From Helicoverpa zea (Eukaryota > Arthropoda > Insecta > Lepidoptera > Noctuidae): a DNA stretch of 64,000 nucleotides. The DNA is taken from the NCBI RefSeq assembly GCF_022581195.2, contig NC_061482.1:9362001-9426000 (forward strand). Direction: 5' to 3'. The stretch's first letter is position 1; every line of letters begins with the position of its first letter. The position numbers and the translations under genes are program-made. The notes below the pieces were generated by a model. The model was not told where the DNA came from and did no database searches. It saw only the letters and a program-made list of their open reading frames with translations. This document shows, one piece after another, positions 11,989 to 25,388 of the stretch.

Positions 11989-14900
11989 GCCCTTCAAGTT
12001 TAAGAAAAATATTACGCGATTCAATTCGTTTATATTAATTTGAATAATATGTAATGTCTTATGCATCTTGGAAAAAAATACGCACTTGAAGTATCATAAG
12101 ATAAACAATCAACAATAACTGACATCAAATTAACTAATCCTTTGGGGAAACGTTTATTGTATCACATCCGCTTAAATAAGGTCTCATCCAATTTCGCATC
12201 TAATTGGCCAAAGGGAGGAGGCATAGGCGCGGGCTGCGTTCGAACACTGCGGAACCAAAGACGAAGATAGTTAATCACTATTCGCATCTGTGATGAAGTG
12301 TGGCTCGATTGTAATTACTTCGTGTGTTGATTTAAGCTTTATCACGAGGTTAAGCGGAGGGATCCCCGGTTGGCCGGCCCCGCGACGGATTATTGAATTT
12401 ATTCCTCCAGAGATACTTTATACAATTACTGGCGAAGGTGCCGCCGCGGGAACCTATTAAAATATTGAAGATAAGATCAAACTTTTAGTGCAGACGAGGT
12501 GGGCAGGCCGACTTATAACAAGAATAAGATTCCGGCTGCTTCCAACGCACGCTTGCTCTCTCGCTTATAGTTTTTGTGTTTACAATTGTTTCTAATTATG
12601 AATTGATCAAACATTCAATTCGATATTGTATGTTATTATCTTGAGACGTTTACGTTTATTTGTAATTTGTTATTTAATTGGCTTCTGATTATGAAGTGGT
12701 CGAACTAGGTATCTTATTCTATAATTTTAATACAAATCGTCATTGACTATCTCGAATTGTGTTTAAAGTTAAGTGAAAGCTAGAGTTGAAACTTAATACG
12801 CTCTTTGAAATTTAATAAGATTATTTTCCTTATTTAAAGGTCATTTGTATATTTTTTTTTTGTCATCAGAACTCAGTAGAATTTCTGATTATTCTAATCT
12901 TCCCTTTATAAATAATACGAGCTACCTACTTTACCTCTACCCTCATTATATTTTTCTTCGTAAGGTAACAAACACAACAATAAGATATTAATGTTACGTA
13001 GGTGCTCCCTGAGCTAGAACCCACCTGAGCTAGAAAATCGAAATTGAATTTAAGCTTCTAGCAGCCCTGTTCCAAATGTTATTTGAGGTCGGCGCAATAT
13101 GTCTTCCGCTTCCATTCTTCCCTACCACTCGTCATACTAATTACTCACTTTTGCCTACTCTCATAAAATCGGATTTCAGCTAAACCACAACTATTGTAAA
13201 TAGCATCCTTATTGTAAGTCGAACAAATATCTTTCATTCACGGCTATAGCCCCAACGCAATACGACTGCTAAACGACTGGGAGGTGTCCAGACGTGGTGA
13301 CTAACTGCCTAAGGCCTCCGCGTAATATACGACAGCGGCTGAATATAGTTTTTAATTAGGATCTGCCTACCGACCCAACGAGGCCTCTATTTGTTTAACC
13401 AAATGCAAAGAAAAGTGAACGAGATGAGAACGATAACCGCTATCACGAATGTTTTTGTTGTACGTAGTTTCATTTGTAAATCAGCCGTTAGAAAGATTTA
13501 CGCCCGGCTGCCACGAAAGGGGTTAAGTGCAACAATCAATTCAGCGAATAGAATTAACTACAGATGGGGTACGGATTTTCATCAATTTTGTTTAAGACGT
13601 CACATACAGAATATAATAATATTCTAAAACCGTGGGTATTCTCTAAGCTTACTTTGTTCAATTTTAATGAGCTTATTTACCTACTTCCGAGTTCGTTTCG
13701 GAAGCTCCTGTTATATTTTACAAAAAGTTCGGAGGTTGTGTAAGCTAATAAGATTAATGGTGTAGCTGTCATCGCAAATTAAGTTCCCGTCAAGATTTTA
13801 ATAAGGCCTTTGTCAAGCAAAAGTTTGGAATTCATGTAAATTACTAAGTTTCTACTTGTAACATAGAGTTACTGAGGGTCTAGAAACTCGTTATTTTGGA
13901 ATTTTATATTGTTTTATTCGTTATTTGGATTTTTGTATTGCTTTTGTAGCGTCATCATCCTTTCTTATCCACGATTGTTTAAAGAGAGCATAATCGCGAG
14001 TCATCGAGGCGCGGGTTGCGCGCCGGGGCGTCAGAGCTGCACAAGGCCGCAGGTCCAATCTGTAAGTTTCAATTAAAATTCTTCTATCTTCGCTACCGCC
14101 GTTGAATTGGTCCAATGAACGATTCGTTTTGCATAAATGCCCGCCAGCTGTTTACAATAATCGATGATATGTTTTTACGAGTTACATTTTCAATTTATTG
14201 ATATTCATTCTTGGTCGGACAATTTATTTGTATCGATAATGTTTCAAAGACTTCTGTTTATTTTTATCATGGAGTCGCTGACGGGTTTACGATGGCGCGT
14301 CTCAGACATGAATGATATATTGGTTAATTCTCATAATTACACTTTAATTATGAATCGTTAATTTTTATCGACACAGAAAATGACGTTTAATGGATTTCAT
14401 TCGCATACAAACAGAAAATATACAACAAATTAAATGCGGAAACAAAAGAAAAACAATAGAATGAAATAAACATAAGCGTTAGGTACTTCTTATTGTTTCT
14501 GTGTTGGGCCCATTCAGATTTGTTATTTTTTTGTTTTTTGATGTCTCCAAATCCTGTTCAAACGTAACCTCTCGAGGCATTGACTCCGGGTACATTCGGA
14601 TGTATTGTGTTGGCGCAACTAACCGACGACAGCGAGTTGAAAACAGTTTTTCACATCCCGGTAAGATAAGTGCATTTGCTTGTAACGACAAGGCGCGCCG
14701 CGGCGATCGCCTCGCCACGCCGCCTCAATGGGCGCGCGTTCTTTATTTATATACGCCCTTCTGTAATTAACGATAGTAAAAAGAAATACATATATTCTTT
14801 GATTTATATCATATCTCATGTTTGTTTTTGGAGGAAATTGTTTCTATCTAAGCTGTTGTTTAAAGTTTATATTTGCTTTGAAAAAAGTAAAGCGGATTCG

Positions 14901-17762
14901 TTTTTAGTATGACATTATTTCAGACAGGAAAACAAAAATAGACACCAGCTATACTAAAATGCCGTTTATCAATTCCTTTGCGAATACCTACATTTTCGTT
15001 ATATCCTGACACTTTGGTCATCTCTGTCTATCCAGCTCCGTTTAGCTACTCTCTTATTATCAGGCATGAGTATACCAAATTATATCAATAACGCTTATAA
15101 AGTAACTAAGTATAGGAATCATGTCTAACAAACGGTAAAGTTCGCGTCGGAGCCGACTCCATCTTACTTCGTCTAAGGAAAGATATGCATCGGGTAAACT
15201 TAATCTGTATTAAAGGAAAAATACAAATTATGTTATAATGATTACCACAAATTACTGTAATGCATTTTTTTTTGGGAATCTGGTATTTATCACATACAAT
15301 ATTTTTAACCTGAGCAATTAATTTAATATTCGAGCAGGCAGAAAAAAAACTGACAACAAGTGACATACAAATTATATTCTCGTCAAATTGAAGATGTGCG
15401 CGATACCATGACGCACAATAAATTATAAAACGAAAATAGGTGATGCAATATAGGTGACAAAATACACTGCAGTAAAAATCGTTTAAAACGTTTAAATCAA
15501 TAAAATAAAAATAATTTATAGCAGGATGATGAGTACATAAACTACACGAAAAGATTCTCATGTTGAAATTTTTGACAGTTCAATAAAAGCTTATAATTTG
15601 TAAGTATGGTAATTATCATGATAAGTTAAGATACTGATCTGTCATGAGCACGCTATATACAATATCTCTTGTGTCATGGAATTAACGCAGATGAAGCGAT
15701 AATGCTAACACAAACAAATAGAATGGCGAGAGAACGAAACGAAAATTGAACGGAGCGTTGATAAAATAAGAGAATTTAGGAGTAGAACGTGAGGAATGAG
15801 ACATCGACGCAAGAGTGCAGAGGCGGTGGAGCAGCTGACACCTGTCATCACGCAATTTATTAGTCGCTCCGAAATAACGGAGTCAGTGAACGTTCAAACA
15901 AAATGAAGAGACACAACGCTCTATTAACGACACATCCTCGGGGTGCACCCGTTAACAGCTCCACAATTAAATTCACAATGTTCTCTCGATATCCACAAGT
16001 TAAAAATAATATACCCCAATTGCATTCATACTTTGTTAATATAGGAATTTAATGAAGTAGGTCTCATGGGTGGTTCATATTCTCGTAGGGTATCAGAAAT
16101 TCCCAGATTACAAGCACTTATTTAATTAACATGAATTTATCTTTTAACATACAAGGGATTTTGTTTGTTTTCAGTTTATGAATTTTGTCAAGATGTAGGC
16201 ATTTGTCGAAACAGCGGTACACATACTATTATTTGAATATTCGTAAATTAAAAAAGAGTAATGATCTGGAATTTGTCTTGCTTTGATTAATGTATATTAG
16301 TTGTGAGTGCAAGTAACGTCGCAAGGGAGATGACAATATCGTCGCGAGCGGCGCGCGCCCTCTTCATCCTGATGCAGTGTTCTAGCGCTTAATAACTGTC
16401 GACGAATGTTTGCGTCACTTCGTCTGCAATGCTTATGATAATAAATTGCCTCTTATTTTAGAAATCCTCATTCACCATGCTTATAGCCATACGAGCTCAT
16501 CGTTTACGATGTCGGCATACATTTCTCGAAAATGACATTCGACGACTGATTGTTTATTGCTTTGAAGTTAACTGATAAATTAGTAATTTTATATGAGAAT
16601 TTGAGAACTCCCTTGCTTTTTGGAATTCTTTGGCTAAGTAATTATAGATAAGTGTATAAAAGATGTAATGTTTGTGTGGTTTCACGGTAAAAAGTAATAA
16701 AAAATATAAACTAAAACGCTATCATTAATTAGAATGAACATTAGTTTTATTGGAAAACCTTGAACAACAGGACTGTGACTCGATAAAGCGTGTCGTGCAA
16801 TACGGTAATCAAACAGATTTATTCAATAAAGGTGAATTATCAGTGGCGGAGGCGGGTGCGCGCGTCAGTCGCACAGTCATTACCCGGCCTCATCTTTGTA
16901 CACGCATGGGGTATAGCACTGATGGGATATTAAGGTTATTACCAACGGCAAAATTGGCCGAGCGACCGCTGAGGAAGCTGCCCACCAAGACCTATTAGCG
17001 GTATTACATATTTCATATGATCCACCGTCGATCAACGATTATGGTGTATTAAAACGCAGTCTGACCGTCTTCCGATCATGGGAATATGCACAGCTCCACC
17101 TTTTATCTACGTTTTTTACAGTTTAGTAGGTAATTCGGCGAGGATCACCGAACGGCTGGGATGATGCGATGTACATTATGGGTACTACTCCGAAACTTTT
17201 AATGTGTCTTGATTTTACTTCGATCGTGCGGTATCGTGGGAGCGACCTCAAATAAAAAAATATTATTTTTATGGTGACTACACTTTGAATTACTATATCT
17301 TTTGGATATTGGCATTTTTATAAGGTAATCATGCTTATTTATTGGGTTGAAAGTGAATATTGCGGAAGTGGGGTAAAACTGCAGTTAAGGAGATGCACGC
17401 GGTCAAGGACTCAGACGTGTAGATTGAAAATAGAAACAATTATTAATAAAAAAGTTTTCAAATGCCGCTTTGGACGTTCTTTGTATAGCGCATATGTACA
17501 TTCTAGTGATGACCAACAACATCAAATAGGAAGAGAAACTGACTTTTTCATTTGTATGGATGGAGCTTCCTTCAAATAATTACATCTGCCAAATCATTTA
17601 AAACCTTTCGAGGCACGCTGCACGTAGAGCGATTTCTGGGAATAGGCGATTAATTTATGGTATTTTATTGCAAGATACACTTTTGAAAATTATGAGATTT
17701 TTTGCCAACAAAAGGGTAGTTTTGGATACGATATTTTACCGTACTTTTTTAATTTCTAATTG

Positions 17763-17954
17763 TCTATACTAATATTATAAAGAGGAAAACTTTGTTTGGT
17801 TGTAATGAATAGGCTCAAAAACTACTGGACCGTTTTTAAAAATTCTTTCACCATTCGAAAGCTACATTATCCACGAGTAACATAGGCTATATTTTATCCC
17901 GGTACGGGCAGTAGTTACCACGGGACGCGGGTGAAACCGCGGGAAAACGGCTAG
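17763..17954 (+). mobile_element. Non-autonomous Helitron-like element, copy 1
   Basis: It starts TCTATACTAATATTATAAAG and ends CTAG followed by T, with a GC-rich hairpin (cgcgg-gtgaaa-ccgcg) about ten bases before the end. TC at the start and hairpin plus CTRR at the end are the structural marks of Helitrons. About 190 bp, no ORF. Copies lie at 19771-19974 and, truncated, at 35433-35570. The 5' flank is G rather than the usual A. Confidence 0.7.
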
Positions 17955-18061
17955 TAATTTATATAAATATTATAAAATAGTTGCCAGACATATCCATATC
18001 CATAACTTTTACCTAAGCATTGCACTATTTAAAATACATTCAGAAAAGCCAGAGATAAAAA

Positions 18062-18362
18062 CAGCGTTTTTATTTAATACTTTATTTACATTTTGTACAA
18101 TGGCGAACTTAACGCCTTACTTTTAAGTATAATAAGACCGAAGAGCATGTAATAAATACACCAATACATCGATTTCGAAGTGGCCGGTGCCTGTGCCCTC
18201 CACTATGTTGTAGTAGAGTATTAACTGGCTGCGGTTGCTGGTCTGTGGTCTCCATCGACAGATTCCCGGCTCCATCAGCCCTGGGTTCTCCGAACTATTA
18301 AGCCAGTAACATGCAGTCCTCTTCGTTGCATATTGTTGACAACTCGTCGCCATCCTTAGCAA
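18062..18362 (-). repeat. Minus-strand retroposon-like 3' end with a short ORF
   Basis: Read on the minus strand, an open frame of 79 codons (18362-18123) is followed by an untranslated stretch with two AATAAA signals and AT-rich sequence to 18062, as in a retroposed 3' end. The ORF contains PGICRWRPQTSNRSQLILYY and GTGTGHFEIDVLVY, which look protein-like, but I do not recognise the family. It lies 100 bp from a Helitron-like element, so a captured gene fragment is possible. No splice sites or start context support an active gene. Confidence 0.3.
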
Positions 18363-18984
18363 TAATTTAATATTGATTTCTTAATAGAATTTTACTTAAG
18401 ATTAGATGCGCGAGGCATTCCCTATCATTATGTGAATTACGCTGTCGATATTTTGCTGATAACAACTAACCACAAAAATGCTTTGTGGTTACAACATTAT
18501 GAAAAAGGTATCCTGTTATGCATATCTACGCGTATGTGAATAATAGGTTTGAAATGAAACAATCAATGGTCATGATTGAATAAAGGCTAATAAAATGCAT
18601 ATTCTCTTTACCTCTCTCCTCTACCTGTTTTGGATCTCCGTAAACGATTAGACGATCTTCTTTTATTTTATCTTCATCCATAAAAGACGTACCAGAACGT
18701 AATTGCAGTAATTTGGCCAAAGTTCGTAAACCTATGATTTCTTTCGGCGTTAATGAGTTTTGCTGTAGCTACGTACTAAAAAAATGCACTCGCGATTGAT
18801 TTCGAAATCCTTTGAATACGGCAAACTATCTTTTCTAGCTATCATGGTTCATCTTTTTATTTGCCAGTCGATGACAACCGAATTTAAAATTTTGAAGTCT
18901 CAATATTTTGCCCAGGCATTGTCAGAGTTAGCATACAGATCTTTCATGGTGCAGTCTTTAGGACCTGCACGGAGAAAATCTGTT

Positions 18985-19075
18985 AACACACTCTGTTGCT
19001 TCATGATATACAGTCTGGTGACAGACGGACGGACAGATAGACAGCAATGCCTCAGTGATAGGGTCATGCTTTCCC
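18985..19075 (+). repeat. Interspersed-repeat fragment with GACGGACGGACAG tract
   Basis: The string 'atacagtctggtgacagacggacggacagat ... atagggtc' is the diverged end of a repeat that also appears at 58090-58250. It stops about 110 bp before the SOWAH micro-exon. Confidence 0.5.
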
Positions 19076-19186
19076 ATTAAGGGAGCAAGAACAACAAATC
19101 TCCCCATATTTTCTAGAATAAAGTTATTAGTTATTTAGTTTTGATATGCCTGAATGCTTTTTAACGAGATGTTTCTTTGGTTTCAG

Positions 19187-19198
19187 GATCCGTTCACG
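19187..19198 (+). CDS. sowah: SOWAH 12-nt micro-exon (D-P-F-T)
   Basis: GATCCGTTCACG sits between a strong acceptor (gtttctttggtttcag) and a strong donor (gtaagttttc). It is phase 0 on both sides, so it can be skipped without a frameshift. It codes for DPFT, which restores the junction before the first ankyrin repeat: ...LVKTK-DPFT-TAMHWACKRGD..., close to the K-D-F-x-T-x-x-T-A-L-H-W-A layout of SOWAH ankyrin domains. Both splice sites and the restored motif support it. Transcript data are needed to prove it. Confidence 0.7.
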
Positions 19199-19770
19199 GT
19201 AAGTTTTCTTCAATTTCAAGATTTTTGTTGCCATATTCAGTAATTCATACCAAGTAAAATTTTCGGAAAAACTCTCAACAAAAGACAGAAGTAAGGTGTT
19301 CCAATAAGTCAGTGTGCATGTACATAATTATGGTACGTATATCTTAAAAGTAAAGGCAAAAACTAGGAAGGCTTCTCAACATTATTAATAATCATCGATA
19401 AATCCATTTTATTAAAACATTTTTTTATATCAATAATTATAAGTTTTGTTTTGTTCTTATTTCTCGGTACATACAACTTGGCTGTCTTTGCTCGTCTACA
19501 GGGTGTAAGTATATATTTTTTAATATTTGCTTATGTCTACTAGATTTCTTCTTTAATTTTTCTTCGCCTTAGTTGTACAATCCTTACTAATGTTACCTAT
19601 AGAGTGAGTTACACCGTTTAACTTCAATGACAGTAGGTAATTCCACGTTTCAATTCCAGAAGGGAGATTATTTTAAAAGTGTATCGATAGAGTAGCTTGG
19701 ATTTTAAATATTCGATTTTTTTATTTTTGAAGTTTTGTTGTTTTTTATTGCTTAAAAAATTCGTAGCTTT

Positions 19771-19974
19771 TCTATACTTACTAATATTATAAAGAGGAAA
19801 ACTTTGTTTGTTTGTTTGGTTGTAATAGATAAACTCAAAAACTACTGGACCGATTTTAAATATTCTTTCACCATTAGAAAGCTATATTATCTACGAGTAA
19901 CATAGGCTATATTTTATCCCGGTGCGGGTAGTAGCTCCCACGGGACGCGGGTGAAACCGCGGGAAAACTGCTAG
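19771..19974 (+). mobile_element. Non-autonomous Helitron-like element, copy 2
   Basis: Same family as 17763-17954: a TCTATACT start with a short insertion before ACTAATATTATAAAG, the same 'ctactggaccg' and 'taacataggctatattttatccc' core, the same GC hairpin, and CTAG|T at the end. Two copies in the same orientation lie 2 kb apart. No coding capacity. Confidence 0.7.
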
Positions 19975-22329
19975 TAAGCAATAAAACAAACAAAAAAATG
20001 TTTCCTCTTTGTTATATTAGTAAAGATGTTACTCGGGGATATAGCTTCCCAAAAACATCTGCCTAGTAGTAGAACCTGGTACCTACTTCGCCTGAATGAG
20101 AACTCCTTAAGAAGAGGCTGTTTTTTTTACGTTAAGATTTAAGTTTTATGAACTTTCCGTAAACTTATATCCCTAGAAACTAGAATAGGTGCTAAAACAT
20201 GAACGGTTTTGGTGCTTGATATCTAGATGCTGAAATAGCTATAGTTTCTGAAATATCAATAAGAGGAAACATTGCTTTACATAAGGGTTGCATATCAGTG
20301 ACGAAGCAGACCAACAAATAAGTTTCGCGTAATGACAAAACTTAAAAGGCATCCCAGTTTAGAGATTGTTCCAAATATTCACCAGTCACTCTTTCTAGGC
20401 ATAGGTGTATAGATAATGATTAATAGTAAGACTGAGTTCGACACGTATATCAACGTCGCTGTCAACCTATATGCATAATTACACAGTGACAAGACGATAA
20501 TTAGTGGCGTGGAAGACGCATCGTTCCGCGGATCCTAATTGATGTACATGCAAACGCAATCAATATGACGTGCTAGCGGATGTTGCCCGGCACACGGGGA
20601 CATAAGCCGTGTCCTCGCCATTCCTGGTAATAGTCACTCGCGCCAAACAATACTACATGACATCTTGTCACAGTATTACACCGTAGTCGCCTTTTAGGTA
20701 TATCGTTCTGTAACGGATGTTTTTTCCTCACTTTTAGGCAAAGTCGCCGTCACAATAGGTAGTTAATTAAAAGACTTAGGGATCGCTAACAATGGAAAAT
20801 AATTTAAGATTTATATTCACGTTACTCTAACTAAATATAAATAACATCTAAGACCCTCATACCTAAATCAGTTACTTAATTTATATTATAACTTTATTCT
20901 TTTTTTTTCTACAAATAAAATTCGCTATTATATAGGTAGGTAGGTACTAGACGGTGTAATTTTGTAAAGTAAACCAAGTTAACACGTATTGTATACCTTT
21001 TACTGCCATTGGTCACAAAACATAAAATAGCTTTTTAAAGACCTAAAATAATGGCCCATAACAATTTACACTTTTGGATGTACGGAAGTCAAATTTTATA
21101 GGTGTTGAAACTGGTTTTTGAATATTTTGTCAATTTAGCACCTGGATCACACGAATATCTTAAAACATAGCACTGGTATATGCACTCAGGCCATTGTTTC
21201 TAAGCTTTTGTTAGAAGATGAAACGTGTACTGTCTAAAGATAATTTACACATGCGATCAAAATTAGGTTCACCTATGCCTCGAAAGATACGAAGCAACAG
21301 CGGGAGCATCATCAAGTAAATATTAATTGTGAATTTTATAAATAACTGTACAATATGATAACCAACCGAGTTAACTTATGATCAAGCTGTAATTGTGAAT
21401 ACAGCCAGAAATTATTTATTTACTGAAAATTATTTACTAAGCAAGATTGAAACATTATTATTTAAAACTGACTAGGAGAGATTGCTCTTGGCTTCCTTTG
21501 TAACTTCCAACAATGTTTTAAGGCAGTCAGTGAACTGTAAAGTGTCTAGGCCTTTTTAAGTCGTTTCCCTTTAAATGATAAGTCACTCGTTTGACGCAGA
21601 CGAGAGATTTATATCGGGCAAATTGTAAAGCTTTGCTTTGTGCACGAACCACGTAATCCTGTTTTAAATTTATTAGGTTAGCCGACAATAAATTAGTAAA
21701 TTCTGTAGTCCGCTGACCCGGAAACGTCGCTTTAATGAGATTTTTATTTTAAGGATATTCAAAGGACCCCGGTTCTTAACAACGCTGCTATGGTAACATT
21801 TTTATGTCGGGCTATACAAGTTCATGTATCATTATGTAGGATTAATTACATTTCGACTTTGTTCCCGCATGTCGCTCGCCGGTACCTGCCGCCGCTGATG
21901 GTGTGAACGCGTACAACATGCAGTATGTAAGTATATTTAATTACGTGTAAATTACACCTGTAGTAAAACATTCATAATACAGTTGCAGTGTGCCCTCCGG
22001 CTGGTATAACAAAGAACTGCGCACTAATGACCTGATAGATGTTCGACTTATTAACAAGGTGCTGGTACATATAACTTAGCGTTATGGAAATGTTATTTCA
22101 TATATATTTTTTATTAATAAAATGAAATTGATTATTTACCGAAGACGTAGAAAAACCGCTAAGTTTTATTACTGCTTTCAAAAAACATTTTCATCTTATA
22201 TTGTGCTGTTAAAATAATCATGTCTCAAAGTGAGCTCAAATGTAACATCGGATAAAGGGAATATCTGTATAGAATGAAATTGTTTCAACCGATATTGACG
22301 TAGTCAACTCTAAACGCGTAGGTAGATAG

Positions 22330-22480
22330 ATACGTGGAAAATCGTGCCTGTGCCCAATGTGCGCTGCAAATTAACAGCGCTTCCCCTGGGGCCAATATTT
22401 CTCCGGGCGACGTCGAACCTAGGACCGCCCGCCACTAACTACCCCACTGAATCAGCGACGATCACGCCTACATCTTGTAC
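22330..22480 (-). repeat. Possible tRNA-derived SINE head, minus strand
   Basis: On the minus strand a GTGGGGTAGTTAG-like stretch is followed by CCTAGGTTCGACGTC, which resemble polymerase III A and B boxes in the right order. The section is more GC-rich than its surroundings. No tail or target-site duplication was identified. Confidence 0.25.
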
Positions 22481-23648
22481 ATACGCCGATTGGTACGTAA
22501 CTCGTACCCTCGGCTCGGATAAAGTAATATATATTCGCAAGACTTAACTGCTGACTGAAAACCTTGGCACACCAAGGTGACGGAGATTTTATGGGCTCCG
22601 CCAGAGCGTGGGTCAATCGCATCAATATTAAGAGCTGTATTTGTCGACGCTTTTTCCTATCTTTTGTGTACCATATACCCATGAAAGTAATACTAATCAG
22701 ATACCTAAGAGACTTTTTTGCGGCGAATGCAATGTGCGAGCGTGAATTAGTAATCGTATTCACAACAGTGATATCGAAAAAAAAATGCGCCTAGCCGCTA
22801 CACCGATTTAGATGCCCGGTGTCAGTTAGTTAGAGTAATTACTACAGGGCTCCCCCATGTAGTATCACAATGGACGGTCCCGGGAGATGCTTCTCAGTCG
22901 GTCTCCGTCACCACTTTCCAGATAGGCTCCATTCAAAGAACACTTAATAACTAAAACAGTAGAAGATTGTTGGTAATTAAATCCATGTTATTTGTAGCTA
23001 ATATTTACAATTTTGCATTAGATTAAAAATTTACAATTGAATAGGGTCGCGTAGTAGGTAGTGACTTAATATCAGACTCCCGATTTTGGTAGACTAAATA
23101 ACCAGTCAAACAAGGTTAAATTGTTAACTCTTACCTGCAGTTAAAAGCAACCTTCATCTAAAATACGGTTTCTTAAATTATGCTCGACTTACCATAACGT
23201 TTTAAATATTAAAATGACCAACGATGATAGCAACCTAATTCCTATAACTATGCTAATAACACCTACCTTTACCAAAATATAATCTTTAATCTGGATGCAA
23301 ATCATCCTAATGCGTTCCGATTATAAAAAGCTATAATTTCGGCATTATATTGTCCATCAAAGTGTTTTACATATATAAAAATAAAAGACTCGCAATCAAG
23401 TAATTTGTTCCTCGACCTACTAAACTCTTTTCGTGATGGAATCGAATTTAGATTTTCGGATCAGCATATTTAATTTCATTATTAGGTATTATTTCGTATC
23501 GATTTCGAAACCACTATAATTAGATTAGCGTTAGGTTTATAATATTCAGTAGGTATAAATGTCAAAATGTGGTGATTTTTGTTGAACAACAACGCTTTAG
23601 AAAATATTGAGAGACTTTAACAGATTTCATCTGCTCAATGTATTTCAG

Positions 23649-23738
23649 ACGGCAATGCATTGGGCTTGTAAGCGCGGTGATGAAAATTTGGTCAAACTCT
23701 TGGGCGGAGTCACTAGGCAAGTGGTCAATGAACGATCG
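23649..23738 (+). CDS. sowah: SOWAH exon: first ankyrin repeat
   Basis: Acceptor tatttcag before 23649, donor TCG|gtgagt after 23738. 90 nt, phase 0/0, 30 codons: TAMHWACKRGDENLVKLLGG then VTRQVVNERS. T-A-x-H-W-A and G-x-x-x-L-V-K-L-L are the first and second helices of an ankyrin unit, with the SOWAH-typical H-W-A. The exon ends within the loop to the next repeat. Confidence 0.88.
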
Positions 23739-25388
23739 GTGAGTGAATCCTAAACTAATCCTGAATCCTTGTGAATCCCAAACCGTTACTGAATTGTTGG
23801 TATTTAATTTCAACATAAGGGAGAAAAGAACCCAAAAAGTACATTAAAACCTACACTTAACACGAAACAATCGTAGGTTATAATTTGCGCAGACTTTAAC
23901 GGCCAGTTTCTTCATCAAAAGTTAAAGTTAAAGTTATGGCTAAAGTAATGTCTAAAGTAAAAGTAACGGTTAAATTCAATTTTTCTATTAGTTTTGCTGT
24001 CACTTTAGCCTTGAAAAAACGAATTTGACCGTTACTTTTACTTTAGACATTACTTTAACTTTAACTTTTGATGAAGAAACTGGCCGTAAATGGTCTTAAG
24101 TTAATAATGTGTTAACATCCACAGTAAGCGTAATTGCTAATTTAACTGTTACCTAGAAGCTTTTATGTCCAATCAAATTTACTTACTACGGGTTATTTTG
24201 CCTGTTTTACTGTATCGTTAAAGTGTCGTTACAATCTTTTTCATGTGGTGTTCGGCATCGTCGGCGACGGAAGTAGAATGGGGTAAGTCCGCTGAGCATT
24301 TTATAGCTGAACTACTTGTGGATTCAAGGGAAGTGGTGGTAAATTTATCTGTGCACCACCCACGATTTAATGTTTCTCTTTTCCTCATAAAGCTGGTAGT
24401 CTTTTATGACGACTTTATGTTTGTACTTACATGACTTAAGAATAGTACTCATTTGGCACCAATAAATATTCATTCAGTGAATATTTATTTAAGTTCTCAT
24501 GAGTTTTGAGCGACCTTGTTTATGTTTATGTGTACGCATAGATAGAAGTTCTAGTTTTACAACTCCTAAATTGATTAACCGGTCTAACAATGCGTGCATG
24601 CAGATCAGAAACATCGAAAGATGTTCGCATTTATGATACGGTTTCAGGACAAACAAAACTTTCTTATAACAATGTACTTTCGATTAGTTTACTGTACAGC
24701 TGTCGCTGTTATATATTCAGTAATATCCAACTGAGTTTAATATCTATCGGGTATAATATTAAATATAAGTATTGGATTTGCAAACGGAGGCAATGTATGA
24801 GAACCCGGGAGCAGATGTGACCCTTTACAAGTTGGTGTAAGCGCGCCTCATACGCCCCCGCGCCTCCCTCTTGTTCAAATATTTCATATCTCATACCATC
24901 ATACGGTGCAACCTTTGTGGAGTTTTTATTTAAATACCTTGCACAATCTTCATTCTCATACCTAATTTTATATCACATAGTTTTCATTGAATGAAGCTAA
25001 GTAAACAATGAAATTCCATAACAGATGCACTATTTTATTGCTTGGAGTTAAACGTATTTTTGTATTGTTTTTATTGTATTTGATTAATGACTAATTTAAT
25101 GTGGCATGTTTTTGGATATCATTTGGTTTATTTGATAATATATTTTTTTAGAATTTCGATACAGATTTAATAGTCCTGCGTAAGCCTGTAGATATTATTA
25201 AAATATAAAATGTTAATATTCATTTATCTTCACCAAAGACTGAGTCAAGACTTACGTATGTTACGTAGGTACCAACTAATCTAGATAAGTAGAAACAACT
25301 TCTAAGATTCTGTAGTTCCAGAGACTCGCTTATAAACCGCAGACAATGCGGTGAGCCAAGTCCTAATGTATCTATATTTATTTTACAG
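23739..25388 (+). other. SOWAH intron with a MITE
   Basis: Intron between the two ankyrin exons. It contains the 187-bp MITE at 23900-24086. The remainder is AT-rich with no recognisable coding sequence on either strand. Confidence 0.6.
23900..24086. mobile_element. MITE with long TIRs and TAA target-site duplication
   Basis: Inverted repeats of roughly 70 bp start CGGCCAGTTTCTTCATC and end GATGAAGAAACTGGCCG. The sequence TAA flanks both ends (23897-23899 and 24087-24089). A three-base TWA duplication with long TIRs and no ORF fits a Harbinger-derived MITE. The arms contain AAAGT-rich internal repeats. The element lies inside a SOWAH intron. Confidence 0.8.

Larger units (their letters stand above)
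1838..19186 (+). other. Large SOWAH intron (about 17 kb)
   Basis: The intron lies between AAG|gtaagt and tttcag|GATCCG. It carries repeats listed separately (6085-6300, 7800-8600, 11851-11988, 17763-17954, 18062-18362, 18985-19075) and otherwise AT-rich sequence. Several short GC/CpG-rich islands stand out (2505-2545, 5185-5265, 8990-9060, 11090-11260, 12350-12450, 14000-14050, 14690-14740, 16345-16380); these may be regulatory or degenerate repeats, and sequence alone cannot decide. None of the ORFs inside resembles a known protein. Confidence 0.6.
19199..23648 (+). other. SOWAH intron
   Basis: Intron between the micro-exon and the first ankyrin exon. Apart from the Helitron-like element at 19771-19974 and a possible SINE-like fragment at 22330-22480, it shows only AT-rich sequence. 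A poly-pyrimidine acceptor precedes 23649. Confidence 0.6.

Noticed and set aside
15106..15561. 151-codon ORF on the minus strand, the longest in the window
   Set aside because: Rich in Phe, Ile, Cys and Tyr as expected from AT-rich antisense sequence; no recognisable motif, splice context or homologous pattern. Probably chance.
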